Source: Nautilus pompilius
Lineage: Eukaryota > Mollusca > Cephalopoda > Nautilida > Nautilidae
Length of the DNA stretch: 64,000 nucleotides
Direction: 5' to 3'
NCBI GenBank assembly: GCA_018389105.1
Contig: JACATO010001058.1
Coordinates: 62,001-126,000 of the forward strand
Shown here: in pieces, positions 60,401-64,000 of the stretch
Position numbering within the stretch: position 1 is the stretch's first letter
How the letters are laid out: every line of letters starts with the position of its first letter
Translations under genes and position numbers: made by a program
The notes under the pieces: model-generated
Seen by the model: the letters and a program-made list of their open reading frames with translations, nothing else
Told to the model about the DNA's origin: nothing
Database searches by the model: none

Positions 60401-62883
60401 AACAGAATATTATAGTGCTCAGGGTATAGAATACGATGTTTTTGAGAAAACACTCGTTGTTTATTGAGAAAAGGTTAGGGAGGAGTCATAATGAAACACT
60501 ATCGACACGTACGATGGGAAAAGAAACGTAATAACTTTTATGATGAAAAAATTAGACTTCTAACAGTTAAGTATCAACAAATATTATACATGTTGATTAA
60601 TAAAGTTTCAAAATCAATTTAGTCATAAAATCTATGAAAAACGCCCAAAAATGAATTTTCTGCTTTCCTTTTTGCTGACAAATTCGTTTGCTACTTCAGT
60701 TAGACTCAAGGATTCTGTTAATTGTCTGTGTGCATGCAAGATAGCCATTGAGTTGAATCGTGCAGCCAACATTTTCGAACGCAACCATGTTTTTATTCTT
60801 CGTGCAAGCGAAAACGAGCGCTCTGCAGTTGCTGTGGTTGCTGGATTTACCAAAAGCAATTTACAAATAGTTACAACATTTGGAATTAGCAATCTCTGTG
60901 CTTGATCTATCTTCTTTATATGGTTAACCACTTCTTGGAAACAAACGATTTTTTCTTCCTTAAACATGGCACAGAGAACATCCTTTTCAACGTCTAAGTG
61001 GTTGATAACAATGTCATTGCTGTAGTGCGCACGAAGATACTATTCATCTAAATAATTAATTCAGGGACGGCGGAAGCTCGATAATTGGGGCGGCTTATAT
61101 TCATATATTCGTGTTCACAGACCGTAAAATTAAAACGATTGATTTCAAAAGAAATCAATATTGCAGAACATGAATATATGAATATGAGTCCCGCCCCCCA
61201 ATTATCGAGCTCCTGTTAAATATCTACAATATACTTCTTACCTTGCAAATTTTCGCGGGAACGCTGGTTTGCGATTTCAGTAGCTACAACGTAACACATG
61301 AAATGGCCGCCATGTTGAAAACACGCTCGATGAGAAACCACTGGCTAACTGTCCTGACTTGTAGAATTTAGTAAAAGTTTTAATTTATGCAAAATAGGCG
61401 AAGTGTCGTGTATCACTTCGCCCCGGTGTCTGACTTTGCCACAAGTATAAAAAATGGTACAGAAAAATTTATCTTGGGAAAAAAGTGGGGGGGCTGGTGC
61501 CCCCCCAGCCCCCCCAGTGGCGCCGTGCCTGCGAAGTGAGAGCGCGTCAACGCTTGTTAGCAGTAACTAGGTATGTGTACAGTTGTAGCTGATGACTGCA
61601 GGAGACTACTAGCATTTACCGTCATCAAAACGTATTTCATATAAAATGGAATCTCCCTGGTGATGTACGAGTGGTTATGCATTACCAGCAAGAAAATGAA
61701 ACATTTGAAACCTATATCTTACCAACTATTATGAATTTAACACCCTACATTCAAATCCTAAATTACATTAAACTATTCACATTCAAATTAAAATTTTTTT
61801 CTTTCTACTTTCCTCAGTGGATCTAAAAAATGTGTGTTGGAGGGGAGTTATAATTATCCTAGAAACGAAGGTTTACATATTAAATAATGCATATGATTTC
61901 CAAGTTTTTACCCTTGTAATTATATACATTTCTTGTCAATATTAGTTCTCCGTATCATCAGGAATGTCTTTTATATGGTCAACATTAACTGAACACTTTC
62001 CACGAAAATGTGGAATAAGTATATCTACCAGTATGTAGCAGTAATTTGTGATAAGTAAAGTTATTAGAGAAAGTGGATAGTTAATTAACTATATACATGA
62101 CCTTGTCCGTTACAACAGACACTGAAAGGGTCAAAGTTGAAAATTTTTACAGATGGATAGAGAGATCTGTATATGGTAGCGAAGGAGAACTAAATCCACT
62201 GCTGATTATTATTGGGATTGGTAATAGCGAGACCCAGTTCCATCCGGCTCCAGAGGGCCCCCAAAAAAAGACCAGTTACCGTTCTTCTGCAGAAATCGAA
62301 GTGTATCATCATATCCTTGCTTGCACAGGTCACTCAGCTTGTGCGCATTAGGGGGAAAGAGAGCAATGGAAAGCCTGTAGAGGTTCTGTGCTGTCAGCTG
62401 CAGGCTGGTGTTAGCCAGGTTGATGACGGCAAAGTTGGAAGAATTGTCTGACGGGCAGATGTCTGATTCTCCAGAAAAGGGCGAAACTGTAATGGTGTCC
62501 TGATCAAAGGAGGGAAGATTGTCGGTCACACCACCATCAATGTAAAACTGAAAAAAAAAAAACAACAAACAAATAAAGTTTTAAAATTAAAAGTCAAGCG
62601 AACAAAGCCAAGCTGTAATTAGCTAATTCCGCAACTCGTGTTGACGTCAGGTGCGTTACGCGACAAAACAATAGGCAGTTTTTGTTCTTACGCCAATCTT
62701 AGAAATGATCTTCTCAACGGGGCGGTTCTCCGCTGCAGGAGGTAAGCCTACTTTCCAACGTGAAAATTAAACAAGTCCTGTTCCCTGGCAACAAAAAAAA
62801 GGGGGAGCGATACTTACACTGCCCTTATATTTAGGTGGAATCAAACCGCAATAGAACGGGACAAAGGCGCTGCACACCAGAGC
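53942..62883 (-). CDS. PNPLA2: Patatin-like triglyceride lipase (ATGL/brummer), 3' six coding exons
   Basis: ATGL hydrolyses the first ester bond of stored triglyceride on lipid droplets. Exons on the minus strand: 62883-62818, 62547-62280, 59438-59241, 58335-58200, 57129-57010, 54464-53942. They total 1311 bases, 436 codons plus stop, with all phases matching. Visible features are [15 protein letters not shown], the catalytic-Asp motif [39 protein letters not shown], the [15 protein letters not shown] helix, LPAHVVEALQ, a hydrophobic segment ([20 protein letters not shown]) like the lipid-droplet region of ATGL, and [13 protein letters not shown]. The end is a diverged, acidic C-terminal tail. 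The start, oxyanion loop and GXSXG serine lie beyond 64000. PNPLA2 is the best match; PNPLA3 is a vertebrate paralog and less likely. Confidence 0.94.
54465..57009 (-). other. PNPLA2 last intron, carrying a Tigger-like insertion
   Basis: About 2.5 kb between the FIKWIPDLP exon and the tail exon. Nearly half is the Tigger/pogo remnant at 55.6-56.76 kb. No other coding signal. Confidence 0.75.
55605..56759 (+). mobile_element. Internally deleted Tigger/pogo DNA transposon
   Basis: Inverted ends: CTGGCCCTTAATTTAAC at 55607-55623 matches, with one gap and two mismatches, the reverse complement of 56740-56757 (CTGGTCCCTTGATTTAAC), each next to TA. Inside, the plus strand starts [20 protein letters not shown] (from about 55850), a CENP-B/Tigger-type N-terminal helix-turn-helix. 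After frameshifts it ends with [10 protein letters not shown] and EAGLKWLES...LKIKQLW (to about 56260), like the C-terminus of Tigger transposases. The DDE catalytic core is missing and several frameshifts and stops are present, so the copy is dead. Confidence 0.75.
57010..57129 (-). CDS. PNPLA2: PNPLA2 exon: FIKWIPDLP segment
   Basis: Encodes [19 protein letters not shown] and a basic/His-rich stretch ending HHNYDA. It corresponds to the R-L-L-x-W-L-P-D-V-P-E-D block of vertebrate ATGL. Acceptor TTGATACAG, donor CCAA|GTAAGT. Confidence 0.92.
58200..58335 (-). CDS. PNPLA2: PNPLA2 exon: hydrophobic lipid-droplet region
   Basis: Encodes [18 protein letters not shown] and the strongly hydrophobic [20 protein letters not shown] followed by IVYCI. 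This position in ATGL is needed for lipid-droplet attachment. Acceptor CACTTTCAG, donor TACG|GTAAAT. Confidence 0.92.
59241..59438 (-). CDS. PNPLA2: PNPLA2 exon: variable linker
   Basis: Completes an Asp codon and reads [20 protein letters not shown], an acidic [12 protein letters not shown], a Cys-rich [11 protein letters not shown], and LPAHVVE. The first and last parts match the ATGL family; the middle is lineage-specific. Acceptor CTGTTTTCAG, donor GAAG|GTATTT. Confidence 0.9.
60632..60967 (-). pseudogene. hAT transposase C-terminal dimerisation domain fragment
   Basis: An uninterrupted 111-residue frame containing [30 protein letters not shown] and a trailing [13 protein letters not shown]. 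The xERSFSxLxRIKTxLRS pattern is the hATC signature of ZNF862/TTF-type hAT transposases. There is no upstream transposase in the element, so it is a remnant, although the frame itself is still open. Confidence 0.85.
61062..61215. mobile_element. Palindromic MITE, 154 bp, nested in the hAT copy
   Basis: An almost complete foldback: the left end CAGGGACGGCGGAAGCTCG, AATTGGGGCGG and TCATATATTCGTGTTC are matched in reverse order by the right end. The centre is ATTGATTTC-AAAA-GAAATCAAT. The ends start CAGG, like hAT elements. No coding capacity. Confidence 0.75.
62280..62547 (-). CDS. PNPLA2: PNPLA2 exon with catalytic aspartate
   Basis: Encodes [20 protein letters not shown] and [14 protein letters not shown], then [20 protein letters not shown] and [15 protein letters not shown]. 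The Asp of DGG is the second member of the patatin Ser-Asp dyad (Asp166 in human ATGL). Acceptor is a T-run ending in CAG, donor AACG|GTAACT. Confidence 0.97.
62818..62883 (-). CDS. PNPLA2: PNPLA2 exon: [17 protein letters not shown]
   Basis: 22 codons, phase 0 at both ends, [20 protein letters not shown] then GS. It is nearly identical to the corresponding block of ATGL proteins. Acceptor CTTTTTAG, donor AGT|GTAAGT. Confidence 0.96.
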
Positions 62884-64000
62884 CTAAAAAGAAGAAAGGA
62901 AAGAAAAAGCCCAGGATGCAGGAATGATTACATTTAAATCTACACATAAAGACAACGATGGCAGCAAACACAAACAAGCCTTAAATAAGTGGGAAGTTTT
63001 CCAGCTGACTTAGCGCCCCGTTCTTTCCCTTAACAGGGTTGGGATCTGTTTCTCTGAAGATGATGGATGACAATATCAGGCAGAAAGCTCAGATTTCAGC
63101 AACTGTGACCAGTGGGAAGCCAGGACACCAGGAAGGAATGGGCACAGGCCATTTATTGTAAAAGTACAAAATCTGTTGTGTAAACGAGTCAGGGCCGGTA
63201 GGATAAGTTATATAATAGCAATAATCGCCACCTGTTCCGTTCTTTCGGAACTTCATCAGCTAAACAACTTTGATGGAGGCAGAAAAGCTACTTTAAAATG
63301 CCTGACTGTTATATAGATTAAAAAAAAAAAAAATTAACGCTTTAGCTACCCCCTACTCTTTGAACTTTGTGCACCAAGCTGAAAAGTATGTGACCGAGTA
63401 ATACTTACAAACCAATAGAATGGCTGTGTTGCGTAATGTTAACAACAGTCGCCGACGACTTACCTACTTCTCTGTTAAATAAACAACACACACAAAAAAA
63501 AAAAAAATCTAAGTGTGACAATTTAAAACTAACCCCTTTATAGACCAATCCAATAAGGAGATAGTTTATCAATGACTAAGATTGCATATTTGTAGGAATG
63601 CCAGATAACTCTTTATCCCACTGAAGCCTTTACGGACAGATAACTTACTTAAATGTTTTATTGTTAAAATATTTTGAATTGTATTAAGAATTCTCGTTCG
63701 CTCAGGTTATGAATTAATAAATTAATTAATTACAACAAACTAGTTGGCACAAAAGAGGACTGTTATTTAGAAATCTAATATAATTAAAGATGGCTGTTCA
63801 TGAAGACTCTGAGGGTTTTCAATATGTAATAACTGCTTAATGGAATAGGATGGAACAAAATATAAATCACATTATGATGAAGGTTAGCTGCATCTTTGAG
63901 GCTGGCTGAAGTCAGTTACGACAATGAAATGAACGTTTAAAGCACATTACAACTGGAAAACTCCATTCAGCATCCTCATTAGTAGCTGGATGAAGAAGTT
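62884..64000 (-). other. PNPLA2 intron running off the right edge
   Basis: I looked for the exons with the family's glycine-rich start, the GXSXG serine and the REDLIQ-type end and saw none. They should lie to the right of the window. Confidence 0.6.

Larger units (their letters stand above)
60256..61531 (-). mobile_element. Internally deleted hAT DNA transposon in a PNPLA2 intron
   Basis: Terminal inverted repeats CAGGGACGGCGCCAC (60256-60270) and, read from the other strand at 61531, CAGGCACGGCGCCAC, followed by G-rich subterminal tracts. These are typical of hAT elements of the CAGGGGCGG-type. It encodes only the C-terminal dimerisation domain on the minus strand. The BED finger and catalytic core are absent. 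No clear 8-bp target duplication remains (flanks CCGACGAA and CGAAGTGA). A palindromic MITE is nested inside it. Confidence 0.75.

Noticed and set aside
1-64000. CRISPR arrays, bacterial operons, riboswitches, rRNA or tRNA genes
   Set aside because: None seen; the spliced gene structure shows eukaryotic nuclear DNA, and the tandem repeats have no spacer structure.

Overview
This is an animal nuclear DNA window. It is AT-rich and intron-rich, with short exons bounded by GT/AG sites, many homopolymer and di/trinucleotide runs, and remnants of DNA transposons. Protein similarity to metazoan families, and a recurring motif close to GGGAGATAACT that I associate from memory with gastropod DNA, suggest a mollusc, probably a gastropod. 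That assignment is an inference.

Three real genes can be reconstructed exon by exon. (1) At the left edge, plus strand (924-6520), lies the 3' part of an ephrin: the second half of the receptor-binding domain, a threonine-rich stalk in its own exon, and a C-terminal hydrophobic tail typical of GPI-anchored ephrins. Its 5' exons lie to the left of the window. (2) In the middle, minus strand (41516 down to 18289, with a non-coding first exon near 43898), is a complete NAP1L1-type histone chaperone. It has 15 coding exons whose phases join without a break into 391 codons plus stop, ending in the CKQQ tail of the family. Its promoter region near 43.9-44.05 kb has three CCAAT boxes and E2F-like sites. 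(3) At the right edge, minus strand (62883 down to 53942), are the six last coding exons of a PNPLA2/ATGL (brummer-type) triglyceride lipase. They carry the catalytic-Asp DGG motif. The glycine-rich loop and GXSXG serine exons lie beyond position 64000.

Between the genes: 6.5-18 kb has no recognisable protein gene. It holds the probable ephrin 3' UTR and then a CpG-rich island (about 12.9-14.1 kb). The 44.1-53.7 kb interval is intergenic, with an (AAT)n track, an (AAT)n/(ATT)n inverted repeat, a perfect 59-bp tandem array and a small YY1-like CpG cluster. The lipase gene and its 3' flank hold remnants of three DNA-transposon superfamilies: a piggyBac-like MITE, an internally deleted Tigger/pogo copy, and an internally deleted hAT copy with a nested palindromic MITE. 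A broken acidic reading frame sits in a NAP1L1 intron.

The three genes have unrelated roles: cell-surface guidance ligand, nuclear and cytoplasmic histone chaperone, and lipid-droplet lipase. I see no operon-like or coordinated system and no convincing new biological system. The most unusual items are a perfect 32-bp palindrome in the NAP1L1 3' UTR, the roughly 10-kb intron that isolates an 11-residue CKQQ exon, and the nested transposon structures.
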